From Chloroflexota bacterium (GTDB lineage: Bacteria > Chloroflexota > UBA6077 > SHYK01), in contig SHYK01000001.1 in NCBI GenBank assembly GCA_009692845.1, forward strand, positions 116,400 through 180,399: 64,000 bases of DNA, in the 5' to 3' direction. Under the pieces are notes generated by a model. The model saw only the letters and a list, made by a program, of their open reading frames with translations, was not told the DNA's origin and did no database searches. Of the stretch, positions 24,740 to 34,218 are shown piece by piece. The position numbers were made by a program, and so were the translations under genes. Every line of letters begins with the position of its first letter. Positions within the stretch are counted from its first letter, which is position 1.

Positions 24740-27700
24740 TCAGCGTCGTCCCCCGAGGTTGGCTGCGGCCGGTAGTTGCAAGCGGCTTCGGACCGCTCCC
24801 AGTGGACCCACGTCGATCGGGACTCCGTCCCGGAAGGCGAAGGTCTGGTTGGCATAAGGCGAGAGGCGGCCGCCCGGGGTGAGAATGCCCACCAGGTTGA
24901 GCGGATCTCCGGTGTGCACAAGCACGACCTCACCGGATGGCTGGATCCTGCGCACGGCTCGCAGCGCCTCCACCGCTTCGGGGAGGGCAAATTGCTCGCC
25001 CACGAAGATATTGACATAACGACCACAACGAATCTCGCCGCGCGCCTCCATCCGCCGGTAGATGGCCAGTAAGCTGCGCCAGGGGGGCGCCTGGCTCTCC
25101 CTGGCCAGCATTTCTCGAAAGACCATGCCGTAACGGCGCAAGAGCTGGCGCGCGAAAAGATCATTCCGGTCGACATTGAGCGGCTCGCCGGTGTCGCGCC
25201 AGAGCGACCACCGACCGGCCGCGGTGGGGCGGGGAGTGGCCAGTCCGCCGGGGATGGATCGCAGGTGACGACGCTGCTGGATCCGCTTGCGCTCCGGCTC
25301 GAGCAACGTCCGCAGGCTGGCCACGCCGTCAGCGGTGACCAACCCGCCGGCCACCAGCTCCCAGAGGGCGTTTTCCACAACTGCGGCCACCTGGCTGGTG
25401 CCCCGAGCGATTTCGGAAAGAAAGGAAGCACCGCGGCGCTCGAGATGCTCCAGCACCGCGACCGCGGGTTGGGATAGCTGCTCTCGGAGCAGGCCGGTGT
25501 CGGGGCCTTCGGCCAGCAGCCAGGGCAACTCGTCACGAAGCAAGAATGCCAGGGGCGCCTGACGGCTCTGGGCGATCGGCGATCGCCTGGGCTTCGTGCG
25601 GGTAGGCGAGCCGTCCGGCTTTTCGTCGCCGCTTTCCCAGCGGTGGGTTGAGAGGCGTCCCCAGGCCACTTCGCCGGACAAGCAAAGCTGCTCGAGATCG
25701 TAGGGATCGTAGGCCGCCATACGGGTGGGAAGCACCCAGGATTCCCAGGCCGGGGCGGGCAGCTCGACTCCCTGGAGCTGTTTGATGATGGTGGCCAGGC
25801 CATCTCGGCCGTGGAGCTGAGTGCCAGGTGCGAGGTGCTGCCACTGAAATAAGAAGCGCATGAGATCGGCGGGTGAGACGGGCTCGATCTCTTGGCGCAG
25901 CCGGCCGAGAGTAAGGCGATGGATGCGGGCCAGGAGGCGGCGATCGCACCACTCGGTTTCCAATGGCTCGGCGGTGGTGAAGCGGCCTCGGAGGACTGCC
26001 CCCCGGCCCTCGAGCTCGGCGAGCGCGCTGGCGATGGGCTCGGTGGCGGTGCCGATGCATTGCGCGAGCTCAGAAGCGGTGGTTGGGCCCAGCGCCTCGG
26101 CCCACCCCTGGACAGCCATCCGGAGCGCATCATTGGACTCCAGGCTCCGGGCCGATTCCAGGCTTCGAGTGACGGTTGGATCCGTGAGCGGAGGGTCCAA
26201 CTCGACCGGCCCGACTGCCGCGCGGAGGACCGGCAGGCGTTCGGCGGCTACCAGTGCGCGCGCATTGGGCCAGGTGGCAATCGTCGCGCGTTTCGCCGCG
26301 ATGAGCTCGTCAGCTAGCTCGCGCCAGGGGCCGAGTTTCCCTACCGGAAGCACGATGAGAGTAAGCAGGGCGTCATGGAGGTCTTCGGTGTCGCGCACAT
26401 CCGTCCAGGCCTGGCTGCGCACAACCGCGATGGCCTCGGGATCGAGGGCACCGATGCCCGCCGCGAGATCGGGATCGGTGCGCCGAAGCGAAACGGCCCG
26501 GGCTCGCCGCTCTTCCAGGGGGGCGTCATCCAGAAAGGCGTAGGGATTGGCATTCAAGATTTCGTGAGACATGGGGGAGGGAGCCGGTGTTTCGACGGCT
26601 CGAGTTTGGATCTCGCCGCGGTCCATCCGCGCCAGGATCTCAGCAAATCCATCGATGTCCATTGCCTCCCGCAGGCAGTTCTCGATGGTCTCATTCACCA
26701 GGGGATGATCGGGGGGCTCGACGATGCCGACTCGGTTGTCCTGACATTGAGCTTGAGCGGGGAAGACGGCCGCGAGTAGATCGTCGGACCGCATCCGCTG
26801 GAGATACATCGGGACCCGCCTTCCCCCCTGGTGGCGGAGGATGGCCAGCGCCCGACCGGCGTTCCATCTCCATCGGTTCTGGAACATGGGGGAGGCGAGC
26901 GCTGCCTGAATCAGGTCCTGCTCAAGGGTGAGGGGCCGCACCATGTGGAACACACTCTCCAAGGGAAATGAGTGCTGTTCCCCGAGCGAGATGACGAGCC
27001 CGTCATCAGTGGCCGCCGCCTGCAGCTCGAAATCGAAGGTGACGCAAAAGCGTTTGCGGAGGGCCAGACCCCAGGCGCGGTTGATGCGGCCCCCAAACGG
27101 GGTATGGAGCACTAGCTGCATGCCCCCCGCCTCATCGAAGAAGCGTTCGGCCACCACGGTCCCCTGGCTGGGTACGGTGCCCAGCACGGCGACGGTGTCA
27201 GCGATGTACTGGACGGCTTGCTCGGCTCCGTTTCGGTCCAGGGCCGCTTCAACTTGCAAGAATTCGACCGCGGACTCCGGATCCGGGAGCCTCCGCGCGA
27301 TCTCCTCGCGCAAGTCCGATACAGCAGCCGAAAGCTCGGCCGATCGGGCGGGGGCCTCACCCATCCAGAAGGGGATAGTCGGGGGCGCCCCGTGCGCATC
27401 TTCCACGCGGACTTTGCCGGACTCGATTCTCCGGATTCGCCATGATTGGTTTCCCAGGAGGAAGATGTCGCCGGCCATGCTCTCGATGGCGAAGTCCTCG
27501 TGGACCCGCCCGACTAGGATCGCGGCGGGGTCCTCAATGACGTCGTAGTCCGCCACGTCGGGGATCGCGCCCCCCGAGGTGATCGCGGCGAGTCGGGCCC
27601 CCCGGCGGGCGCGCACTATTCCGTAGACGCCGTCCTCATGCAGATAAGCGGAGCGGCGCCCGCGCCCGGTGGCAATCCCCTCGGTGAGCATTTCGATGAC

Positions 27701-29083
27701 GGCGTCAAAGGCTGGTCGGTCGAGATCGCGGAAGGGGTAGGCTCGGCGCACGAGATCAAAGAGGTCATCCTGGCCGATGTCCTGCCCAGCCGCGATAGCG
27801 ACGATCTGCTGAGCCAGGATGTCGAGCGGATTGCTGGTGATGCCGACTCGGTCCAGCTCGCCGGCCTGCATCGCGCGGATGGCGGCGGCGGTCTGAATGA
27901 GCTCGTCTCGGGTCAGCGGGTAGATGACCCCCTTGGGGGTGGCGCCCAGCCAATGCCCGGAGCGACCGATCCGTTGCAGGAGGGTGGCGATCGACCGCGG
28001 CGCGCCAACGTGACAGACCAGATCCACGAAACCGATGTCGATGCCCAGCTCGAGCGAGGCGGTAGCAACGACGACCGGAACGTCACCGGACTTCAGGCGC
28101 TGCTCGGCGGCCAAACGCGTTTCTTTGGATAGGCTGCCGTGATGGGTGGCCACCTGATCGTGCCCGAGCCGTTCACCCAGTTGGTGGGCGACCCGTTCGG
28201 CCTGCCGCCGGGTGCTGACGAAGACCAGGGTAGCCCGGTGCGACTGGATTTGCTCCACTATGTGCTCGTAGCCGGCCGCCCAGACCTCGTGGGTGGCAAT
28301 GGGTCCCAGTTCGATGTCCGGCACCCACACGGACAGATCCATCGCCCGTTTGTGGCCGACATCCACGATTGCGCATTCACGATCGGCGCCCACCAGCAAT
28401 TGAGCGATTTCTTCGATCGGCTTCTGGGTCGCGCTCAGACCGATGCGCTGAAGCGGGTGACCGGCCAGCGCATCCAGCCGTTCCAGGGAGAGCGCCAGGT
28501 GCGCCCCTCGTTTGTCGCCGGCCACGGCGTGGATCTCGTCCACGATCACCGTCTGGGCGGTACTCAGATAGCGGCGACTCCCCTCAGCGGTGAGCAGAAT
28601 GAAGAGCGATTCAGGGGTGGTGATCAGGATGTGGGGCGGGTGCCTGAGCATGCGAGCGCGTTCGGCCGCGGGGGTGTCCCCGGAGCGGACGGCGACTCGA
28701 ATCTCGGGCACGGCGTAACCGGCGGCGGATAGCCGTTCCTCGATGCCGCGCAGGGGCTCGCGGAGGTTGCGCTCGATATCGTTGCCGAGCGCTTTCAGCG
28801 GAGAAACGTAGATGACCTGGGTCTGGTCCGGCAGCTCGCCGTTCAGGTGCTGTTCGATCAGCCGATTGATCGACCACATGAAGGCGGCCAGGGTCTTGCC
28901 GGACCCGGTTGGTGCAGCGATCAGGGTGTGACGGCCCTCGGCGATCCGCTGCCAGCCCGCGACCTGGGGCGCAGTGGGCGCGCCGAACTGGTCCGCGAAC
29001 CAGTCTGCGACTATCGGATGAAATGGATGTTCGGCTTCCACAGGAGGTATTTTAGGTCCAAGGCCGATAGGGTTTGGGGTCAT
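24740..29083 (-). CDS. lhr: Lhr-type DEAD/DEAH superfamily 2 helicase
   Basis: A 1447-residue large helicase-related protein, near the full length of bacterial Lhr. The N-terminal helicase core shows Walker A (AAPTGSGKTLAAF), VDEIHAVAGDKRGAHLALSL as motif II, RIGLSATQKP as motif III, VATHHGSLSKETRLAAEQRL and QRIGRSGHWLG as motif VI. Winged-helix and beta-barrel domains follow, then a long C-terminal domain. Lhr is an ATP-dependent 3'-5' DNA/RNA-DNA helicase implicated in repair. The start ATG 29083 (MTPNPIGLGPKIPPVE) is chosen because the preceding codons are not family-like. No nuclease partner lies adjacent. Confidence 0.92.
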   Translation of the reverse strand: MTPNPIGLGPKIPPVEAEHPFHPIVADWFADQFGAPTAPQVAGWQRIAEGRHTLIAAPTGSGKTLAAFMWSINRLIEQHLNGELPDQTQVIYVSPLKALGNDIERNLREPLRGIEERLSAAGYAVPEIRVAVRSGDTPAAERARMLRHPPHILITTPESLFILLTAEGSRRYLSTAQTVIVDEIHAVAGDKRGAHLALSLERLDALAGHPLQRIGLSATQKPIEEIAQLLVGADRECAIVDVGHKRAMDLSVWVPDIELGPIATHEVWAAGYEHIVEQIQSHRATLVFVSTRRQAERVAHQLGERLGHDQVATHHGSLSKETRLAAEQRLKSGDVPVVVATASLELGIDIGFVDLVCHVGAPRSIATLLQRIGRSGHWLGATPKGVIYPLTRDELIQTAAAIRAMQAGELDRVGITSNPLDILAQQIVAIAAGQDIGQDDLFDLVRRAYPFRDLDRPAFDAVIEMLTEGIATGRGRRSAYLHEDGVYGIVRARRGARLAAITSGGAIPDVADYDVIEDPAAILVGRVHEDFAIESMAGDIFLLGNQSWRIRRIESGKVRVEDAHGAPPTIPFWMGEAPARSAELSAAVSDLREEIARRLPDPESAVEFLQVEAALDRNGAEQAVQYIADTVAVLGTVPSQGTVVAERFFDEAGGMQLVLHTPFGGRINRAWGLALRKRFCVTFDFELQAAATDDGLVISLGEQHSFPLESVFHMVRPLTLEQDLIQAALASPMFQNRWRWNAGRALAILRHQGGRRVPMYLQRMRSDDLLAAVFPAQAQCQDNRVGIVEPPDHPLVNETIENCLREAMDIDGFAEILARMDRGEIQTRAVETPAPSPMSHEILNANPYAFLDDAPLEERRARAVSLRRTDPDLAAGIGALDPEAIAVVRSQAWTDVRDTEDLHDALLTLIVLPVGKLGPWRELADELIAAKRATIATWPNARALVAAERLPVLRAAVGPVELDPPLTDPTVTRSLESARSLESNDALRMAVQGWAEALGPTTASELAQCIGTATEPIASALAELEGRGAVLRGRFTTAEPLETEWCDRRLLARIHRLTLGRLRQEIEPVSPADLMRFLFQWQHLAPGTQLHGRDGLATIIKQLQGVELPAPAWESWVLPTRMAAYDPYDLEQLCLSGEVAWGRLSTHRWESGDEKPDGSPTRTKPRRSPIAQSRQAPLAFLLRDELPWLLAEGPDTGLLREQLSQPAVAVLEHLERRGASFLSEIARGTSQVAAVVENALWELVAGGLVTADGVASLRTLLEPERKRIQQRRHLRSIPGGLATPRPTAAGRWSLWRDTGEPLNVDRNDLFARQLLRRYGMVFREMLARESQAPPWRSLLAIYRRMEARGEIRCGRYVNIFVGEQFALPEAVEALRAVRRIQPSGEVVLVHTGDPLNLVGILTPGGRLSPYANQTFAFRDGVPIDVGPLGAVRSRLQLPAAANLGGRR

Positions 29084-29211
29084 CTGGGCAGAACAGAGGA
29101 ACAGGCAGGCGCGAGGAAAGTTAATAGGGATTTCCCTTAGGGGCCCCCTATTTCTGTTGTAGGGGGATTGGCCCGGATCTAGGGGTAACACTGCTTAACG
29201 ACGGGGGTGAA

Positions 29212-29251
29212 TTACCGAGGGGCCTCGCGGATCCGCGGGGCCCCTCGGTAA
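29212..29251. terminator. Long GC-rich palindrome between the DUF6295 gene and lhr
   Basis: TTACCGAGGGGCC and GGCCCCTCGGTAA pair, with an inner CGCGGATCCGCG self-complementary segment; only one internal mismatch. On the minus strand it follows the DUF6295 stop at 29269. The flanking U-tract is weak. Confidence 0.55.
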
Positions 29252-29268
29252 GCGATTCGGAGCGGAAG

Positions 29269-29577
29269 CTAGTCGACGAAGCTCGAATGGACGAGGAGCG
29301 GCGTGGGCTGATCGGTGATCGCGTGCTGCTTTTCGCCGTCGTCGAGCGCGTTGAGGATGGCCTGAACCAGGCCACGCGCGGATTGAGCGCTGAGCTCGAC
29401 GGCGACCCGAGCGGCCGGTCCCATGTCCGCATTGACGAAGTCGATCAGGACGGCGTGGTCGAGGGGGGCATCAGCCGGGTGGTCGTAAGCCACGTTGGCC
29501 TGCTCGATGGGAAACCAGCCGGTGGTTCCCTTGCCGCTGCCCATCAGGTTCGCGTGGTGGATGATCCATGTGCACAT
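29269..29577 (-). CDS. DUF6295 family protein
   Basis: A 102-residue protein that opens MCTWIIHHANLMGSGKGTTG and continues WFPIEQANVAYDHPADAPLD and INDFVN-like VLIDFVNADMGPAARVAVEL, ending with SARGLVQAILNALD. I recognise this as the DUF6295 family of actinobacteria and Chloroflexota; its function is unknown to me. The start codon directly follows the dienelactone hydrolase stop by about 23 bases, with AGGAGCTTAAAC upstream, so the two genes are probably co-transcribed. Confidence 0.75.
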   Translation of the reverse strand: MCTWIIHHANLMGSGKGTTGWFPIEQANVAYDHPADAPLDHAVLIDFVNADMGPAARVAVELSAQSARGLVQAILNALDDGEKQHAITDQPTPLLVHSSFVD

Positions 29578-29600
29578 GTTTAAGCTCCTAAACCGCGAAG

Positions 29601-30323
29601 CTATCCCAGGTACTTGTCGTACCAGGCAAAGACTTTCTTCCAGCCGTCGACTGCCTGGACCGGTCGATAACCGGGCCGGTCGGTGGCGAAGAAACCATGA
29701 CCAGCTCCGTCGTACCGATGGAACTCGTAGGTCTTGCCATTTTTCTTGAGCGCGGCCTCAATGAGATCGACCTGGGCAGGAGCGGGATTTTGGTCGTCGT
29801 TCCCGAATAGGCCGAGGAGGGGGACAGACATCTCCCCCGTGAAGTCAATCGCGGCGGGCTTCCCATTGCGATCTTCCTCCGGAACCCACACTCGGCCACC
29901 CCAGCAGTCGACGGCGGCGGCCATGCCAGTGACCTTGCAAGCAGCCAGATAGGACTGGCGGCCGCCCGAGCAAAAACCGATCACTCCAGTCTTGCCGTTG
30001 TGATAAGTCTGGGTAGCGAGGAAGTTGACCGCGCCCTGGATGTCGCCCATGACCTGCTCATCCGGCATCCCACCTCGGTCTCGCACCGCTGCCGCCATGT
30101 CCTCGGCGGATCCCGGGCCCACCCGATGGTGGAGATTGGGGCAGATGGCAGCAAAGCCATGATGGGCAAATTTTCGGGTGGCTTCCATGCACCATTCGTC
30201 CCAACCCGGAGCGTGATGAAGCACGACGACGGCTGGGTATGGACCCGCTCCGCTTGGACGAGCCAGGTACGCGTCGATCTTGTCGTTGTTGAATCCGGTT
30301 ATCTCGATGGTTTCACCCGTCAT
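29601..30323 (-). CDS. Dienelactone hydrolase family protein
   Basis: A 240-residue alpha/beta hydrolase. The nucleophile Cys lies in GVIGFCSGGRQSYLA, the Asp in LGLFGNDDQNPAP and the His in YDGAGHGFFATDRPGY, making the Cys-Asp-His triad of dienelactone hydrolases. The segment VVVLHHAPGWDEWCMEATRK differs from the usual HE-x-x-G region and marks a subgroup. It may hydrolyse lactones or esters from aromatic breakdown. The start is ATG 30323 (MTGETIEITGF), preceded by an upstream in-frame alternative at 30338. The substrate is not determined. Confidence 0.85.
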   Translation of the reverse strand: MTGETIEITGFNNDKIDAYLARPSGAGPYPAVVVLHHAPGWDEWCMEATRKFAHHGFAAICPNLHHRVGPGSAEDMAAAVRDRGGMPDEQVMGDIQGAVNFLATQTYHNGKTGVIGFCSGGRQSYLAACKVTGMAAAVDCWGGRVWVPEEDRNGKPAAIDFTGEMSVPLLGLFGNDDQNPAPAQVDLIEAALKKNGKTYEFHRYDGAGHGFFATDRPGYRPVQAVDGWKKVFAWYDKYLG

Positions 30324-30402
30324 TGGTGGATACAGCAATCGCTTTCACCTCCCGCTCAATATCAGACACATATAAACCGATGCATTGCCGCCCCGCCAGG
30401 GC

Positions 30403-30873
30403 CTAGCCGCCGAGAGAGACCGGTCCGGAATGGTGATGGGCGAGCTTCCAGCTGCCATCCTCCCGGACAAAGACATTGGTGGCCGCCAGAGGCGATCCCC
30501 CGACCATTTCGCTGCATGCGACGATGGCCACCTCACCGATGACGGAAACGTTGGCCCCGCCGCTGAAGATTTTGAGCTGAGTCGGGTTACCCAGGATGCG
30601 CTCCCAGCTCTCGATCACTGGCTCGCGGCCCAGGAGCACGTTCCAGCCCGGGTGGACGCACCCAACCATGACCGAGCGAGCCCACAGGGCATCCATCGCA
30701 GCCGCATCCTTCTGATTGAAGGCGCTGTAAAAGGCCTCATTCGCCTGGAGAACGTCGTCGGCGTCCAGTTTCGGGTGCCTCCCGGGCTCAAAAATCCAGG
30801 GTAGCGTACACGCCCGCAGAACTGCGAGCAACTGAGGTGGATCCAGGGGCGCCAAAGAGAGGCCCCCCGACAT
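30403..30873 (-). CDS. SnoaL-like / NTF2-fold protein
   Basis: The recognisable part, about 120 residues, reads VLQANEAFYSAFNQKDAAAM, LWARSVMVGCVHPGWNVLLG, VIESWERIL and WKLAHHHSGPVSL. This is the SnoaL_3-like NTF2 fold, with the conserved HPG and HHHSG segments. Such proteins are small cytosolic enzymes or binding proteins of unknown role. The first ATG (30873) lies inside the hairpin at 30854-30891 and its first 25 codons look non-native, so the true start is internal. TTG 30831 is one option; no good ribosome site was seen. Confidence 0.72.
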   Translation of the reverse strand: MSGGLSLAPLDPPQLLAVLRACTLPWIFEPGRHPKLDADDVLQANEAFYSAFNQKDAAAMDALWARSVMVGCVHPGWNVLLGREPVIESWERILGNPTQLKIFSGGANVSVIGEVAIVACSEMVGGSPLAATNVFVREDGSWKLAHHHSGPVSLGG

Positions 30874-30891
30874 ATCGGGGGGCCTCTCTTT
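30854..30891. terminator. Perfect hairpin downstream of the zinc-ribbon gene
   Basis: AAAGAGAGGCCCCCCGA, a CATA loop and TCGGGGGGCCTCTCTTT give a 17-base perfect stem. The stem itself ends in CTCTCTTT, and the plus-strand continuation is GGTTCTTCT. It lies 39 bases past the zinc-ribbon stop. Confidence 0.75.
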
Positions 30892-30929
30892 GGTTCTTCT
30901 ATTCAGTTAGGCGAGTGTTTGGGGGATTA

Positions 30930-31295
30930 CTAGCGACTACCGCCGCCGGATGGAGCGGAGCTGCGCCGCTGGGTCTCGAAGCAATCGGAGCAATAGACCG
31001 GGCGATCACCGCGGGGCTCGAAGGGAACCGTCGTTTCCTTCCCGCAGCTCGCGCAAACGGCCGGAAACATCTGGCGCTCGCGTCGTTCATATCCACCGCC
31101 ACCGCTGGCATAGCCGCCACCAGCCCCACCGCTATATCCACCCGAGTCTCGGCTGCGGTTCCGGTTTGCCCGGCAATCTGGACAGCGGCTGGGCTCGTTG
31201 GTGAAGCCTTTGCTCGCATAAAACTCCTGTTCACCTGTCGTGAACACAAATGAGGCGCCACAGTCTCGACAGGTGAGGGTTTTATCGGTGTACAT
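30930..31295 (-). CDS. Zinc-ribbon protein with a Gly-rich linker
   Basis: A 121-residue protein with two zinc-ribbon modules: LTCRDCGASFVFTTGEQEFY with SRCPDCRANR at residues 8-46, and VCASCGKETTVPFEPRGDRP with VYCSDCF at residues 80-108. Between them is a flexible stretch rich in Gly, Tyr and Ser (residues 50-70). The four CxxC pairs are intact. The family is common in Chloroflexota and candidate phyla as a probable zinc-binding protein; the molecular role is unknown. A gap of about 170 bases separates it from the TPP enzyme, in which I see no gene. Confidence 0.82.
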   Translation of the reverse strand: MYTDKTLTCRDCGASFVFTTGEQEFYASKGFTNEPSRCPDCRANRNRSRDSGGYSGGAGGGYASGGGGYERRERQMFPAVCASCGKETTVPFEPRGDRPVYCSDCFETQRRSSAPSGGGSR

Positions 31296-31464
31296 GCGCT
31301 GACTCCTTGTCAGAAAATTGGCTCAGTCGGTCAGCGCGACGTAAGGGAGAGAACACAGAACCGTCCGGTTCTGAACCAGCCTGGGGGCGCCCCGATTCCA
31401 TAACCACGGGAAAATTATACGTCTTCTCGGCGCCTGATTGCACCAAAACCATCACAAATTACCT

Positions 31465-33144
31465 TCATCCGCCCGTGCCATTGGGCATTCGCAGGTACTG
31501 GGCCGGATGTAGGACCACGTCGATGAGAGTGGGCCGCCCCTGTCGGCCGGCGGCGACGCCCTGTTCGAGCGCGGCCCGAATCTGGTCCGGTCGTTCCACG
31601 CGGATGGCGTCGCAACGCAGGCCCCGCGCCACGGCAGCGAAATCGAGACCGGGACTGAAGTCCATGTAGGTGTGAGCGGCGTGCATATTGAAGCGCTCGT
31701 GGCCGAGTGTGCCATTGTTGAAAACGACCGTGGTAACACCGATTCCGTAGTGCGCCGCGGTCTCGATTTCAGCCAGTACCCCGCACATCAGACCGCCGTC
31801 TCCCTCGAGGCAGATGACGTCCATGCCGGGCGCGCCCAGCTTGGCGCCCATCGCCATGGGGAGACCGGTCCCGATCGCCCCCGTGCCGCGAGGCGAAAGA
31901 AAGGTGGTGCCGGCGCCGACGAAGAAGTGGCTGCTCGCCCACATGAAGGGGCTCGACCCGTCGGACACGATCATAGTGTTGGGACCGATCAGACGGGAGA
32001 TCTCTCCGATGAGCCGGCCGGGATGGATGGGAGCCTGCTCGGAGGTGGCGAAAGGCTCGGTATCGCGGGTCCATTCTTCCAGGGCGGCTTTGATCTGGCC
32101 GGTCCGGTTTGCCGTGGGATGGAAGTCGGACAGCGCAGCGCGGAGCGCCTCCAGAGCGAGCCGGGCGTCCGCGACAATGCCGATGCTGGTGGTGTAGTTC
32201 CGCCCGATCTCGTCCGGGTCCACGTCGATATGGATGATCTTGGCTCGGGGGTCGGGGACGGTCCAAGCGGTGGTCGCCATCTGGTTGGTGCGTGTTCCCA
32301 CCAGCAAGACAACATCCGATTCTTTGACGATCTGGTCGGCGATGCGACCCCGACCGTAGCGGCCGCCCTGGATCGCTCCCGTCGCGCCAGCGGCAAGGGG
32401 ATGCCGCTCGTCGAAGGCGCCCTTTCCGGAGATGGTCGTGGCGACCGGGAACTGGGTGCGCTCGGCCAGGTCGCGCAATGCGTCCCAGGCCCGGGACAGA
32501 ATCACTCCGCCGCCGGCCACGATGCAGGGCCGCTCGGCCCGACTTAGCAGCTCAGCCGCTTGCTCGATGAGTGTGGGATCTGGAAGTGCTCGGAATGACG
32601 GGTAGTGGGTGAAGGCCGGCTCGGCAAACACATCGACATCTTGCGGGTGCTGCTCACCAATATCCGGGATCAGGTGGAGGCCGACCGGTCGGGGCCGGCC
32701 ACTGGTCGCAATGCGGAATGCCTTCCGCAGGGCTTCGGGGTAGGAGGCCGTCCCGGGTGCGTCGATGATGGCTTTGGTGACCGGTTCGACCATGGCGGGG
32801 GCGTCGACTTCGTAGATCGAATTTTTGCCGATGAGGTTCGGAGCGACGCCGTCCATGAGCAAGATCAGTGGGACGGAGGACTGCCAGGCCTCGTGGAGCC
32901 CCATGATCATGTTTGGGGTGCCGGGTCGGTTGACCGTGACGATGCCTGGCTTTCCGCTTACCCGGGCGTAGGCATGGGCCATCAAGCCGGCCGAGCTTTC
33001 ATAGTGGATGACCAGGGGCTTGGTGATCTCGGGGTCGGCTTCCTCGATCACCCGCATCCCGAAGGCGTAATCCACGCCGTATAGCTCGAGGGTTGCGGCG
33101 ATTCCATGATCCGCTGAAACTTTGTGGGGCTGAGCTTGCGTCAT
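31465..33144 (-). CDS. Thiamine pyrophosphate-dependent enzyme, acetolactate synthase-like
   Basis: A 559-residue TPP enzyme with the three domains of the acetolactate synthase/benzoylformate decarboxylase superfamily. The N-terminal activating Glu is in VIHYESSAGLMAHAYARVSG, where acetolactate synthase has HEQGA. The central domain contains PCIVAGGGVILSRAWDALRD. The TPP motif is CLEGDGGLMCGVLAEIETAA followed by VVFNNGTLG. It diverges clearly from the ilvB product in this window. It starts 12 bases after the LigJ gene on the same strand, so the two are almost surely co-transcribed. A 2-oxoacid decarboxylase or carboligase acting on a dicarboxylic intermediate is a reasonable guess, not shown. 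Confidence 0.82.
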   Translation of the reverse strand: MTQAQPHKVSADHGIAATLELYGVDYAFGMRVIEEADPEITKPLVIHYESSAGLMAHAYARVSGKPGIVTVNRPGTPNMIMGLHEAWQSSVPLILLMDGVAPNLIGKNSIYEVDAPAMVEPVTKAIIDAPGTASYPEALRKAFRIATSGRPRPVGLHLIPDIGEQHPQDVDVFAEPAFTHYPSFRALPDPTLIEQAAELLSRAERPCIVAGGGVILSRAWDALRDLAERTQFPVATTISGKGAFDERHPLAAGATGAIQGGRYGRGRIADQIVKESDVVLLVGTRTNQMATTAWTVPDPRAKIIHIDVDPDEIGRNYTTSIGIVADARLALEALRAALSDFHPTANRTGQIKAALEEWTRDTEPFATSEQAPIHPGRLIGEISRLIGPNTMIVSDGSSPFMWASSHFFVGAGTTFLSPRGTGAIGTGLPMAMGAKLGAPGMDVICLEGDGGLMCGVLAEIETAAHYGIGVTTVVFNNGTLGHERFNMHAAHTYMDFSPGLDFAAVARGLRCDAIRVERPDQIRAALEQGVAAGRQGRPTLIDVVLHPAQYLRMPNGTGG

Positions 33145-33156
33145 GTTGACCTCCGT

Positions 33157-34161
33157 TTAACCGGAGATCTTGGCGCGCGCGCGGCTGAAGAGCTTGAGCG
33201 CGTTTTCCTCGAAGACCTGGCGGCGAGTCGCTTCCGAGAGGTCGGGCAGCGCATCGACATAACGTTTGGTGTCGTCGTAATAGTGACCGGTTTCGGGGTC
33301 GATCCCTCTAACCGCGCCCACCATCTCTGAAGCAAACAGGATATTGTCGGTGGGGACAACGTCAAACAGCAGCCTGATTCCTGGGTAGTGATAGACGCAG
33401 GTGTCGAAGAACACGTTCTTCATGAGCTCCGGCACGGACTGCCAACCGTTGTCCTGGGCCAGGCCCCGATAGCGGCCCCAGTGGTAAGGGACAGCCCCTC
33501 CGCCGTGGGGAACCAGAAACTTGAGGGTCGGAAAATCCTTGAACACATTCGACATTAGGAGCTGCATGAAGGCGGTAGTATCCGCGTTGATGTAGTGGGC
33601 GCCGGTGAAATGGAAATTCGGGTTGCAGCTCTGGCTCACGTGAATCATGGCCGGGACATCTAGCTCGACCAGCTTTTCATAAACCGGGTACCACCAGCGG
33701 TCGCTGAGCGGGGGCTCGGTCCACATCGCCCCCGAGGGATCGGGGTTGAGATTGACCCCGACGAAACCGAGCTCGTTGACGGAGCGTTCGAGCTCCTTCA
33801 GACAGTTCTTGGGCTCGACGCCTGGGAACTGGGGAAGCATCCCGACCCCGATGAAATTTTTGGGGTAGAGCGCGCACACCCGGTACATCAGGTCGTTCCA
33901 GTGCTCCGCCCAGTACATATTGGCAGTAGGGTTGCCGAGGTGATGGGCCATCGCGCTCGCTCGGGGTGAGAAGAAGGTCAGATCCGTTCCCCGCTCGCGT
34001 TGGAGGGCAATCTGGGCTCCCTCGACGCTCTCGCGAATCTGGTCATCGGTTATGCCGATCGAACCCTTGGCGAGATTGTTGAGATTGGCCAGCTGGCTCT
34101 GACGGTAGGCCTCCATCTCGGCTGGGACCGTCGTGTAGTGTCCATGGCAGTCGATAATCAC
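33157..34161 (-). CDS. ligJ: 4-oxalomesaconate hydratase-like amidohydrolase
   Basis: A 334-residue amidohydrolase-superfamily protein. The opening MIIDCHGHYTTVPAEMEAYR, then GTDLTFFSPRASAMAHHLGN, NLNPDPSGAMWTEPPLSDRW, FLVPHGGGAVPYHWGRYRGL and ILFASEMVGAVRGIDPETGH closely match the LigJ family. Its zinc ligands are the HxH at the start, the His in PHGGG and the late acidic residue. LigJ hydrates 4-oxalomesaconate in the protocatechuate 4,5-cleavage and gallate pathways. No other genes of that pathway (LigAB, LigC, LigI, LigK) are in the window. The assignment comes from recalled family motifs; the true substrate may be a relative. Confidence 0.82.
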   Translation of the reverse strand: MIIDCHGHYTTVPAEMEAYRQSQLANLNNLAKGSIGITDDQIRESVEGAQIALQRERGTDLTFFSPRASAMAHHLGNPTANMYWAEHWNDLMYRVCALYPKNFIGVGMLPQFPGVEPKNCLKELERSVNELGFVGVNLNPDPSGAMWTEPPLSDRWWYPVYEKLVELDVPAMIHVSQSCNPNFHFTGAHYINADTTAFMQLLMSNVFKDFPTLKFLVPHGGGAVPYHWGRYRGLAQDNGWQSVPELMKNVFFDTCVYHYPGIRLLFDVVPTDNILFASEMVGAVRGIDPETGHYYDDTKRYVDALPDLSEATRRQVFEENALKLFSRARAKISG

Positions 34162-34218
34162 GATTCCCCCACCGCGGCTGATCGTTGACCGCGGAAAGCG
34201 GCTCTGTGGGCTCGGCCC

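Noticed and set aside
24721..26133. Long minus-strand frame (470 codons) overlapping the 3' part of lhr in another frame
   Set aside because: Ser/Pro/Ala-rich, no recognisable domain, whereas the lhr frame is continuous and conserved.
29138..29170. CCCCCTA...TAGGGGG hairpin upstream of lhr
   Set aside because: It lies just upstream of the lhr start and is a short stem without a U-tract; too weak to list as a terminator or leader.
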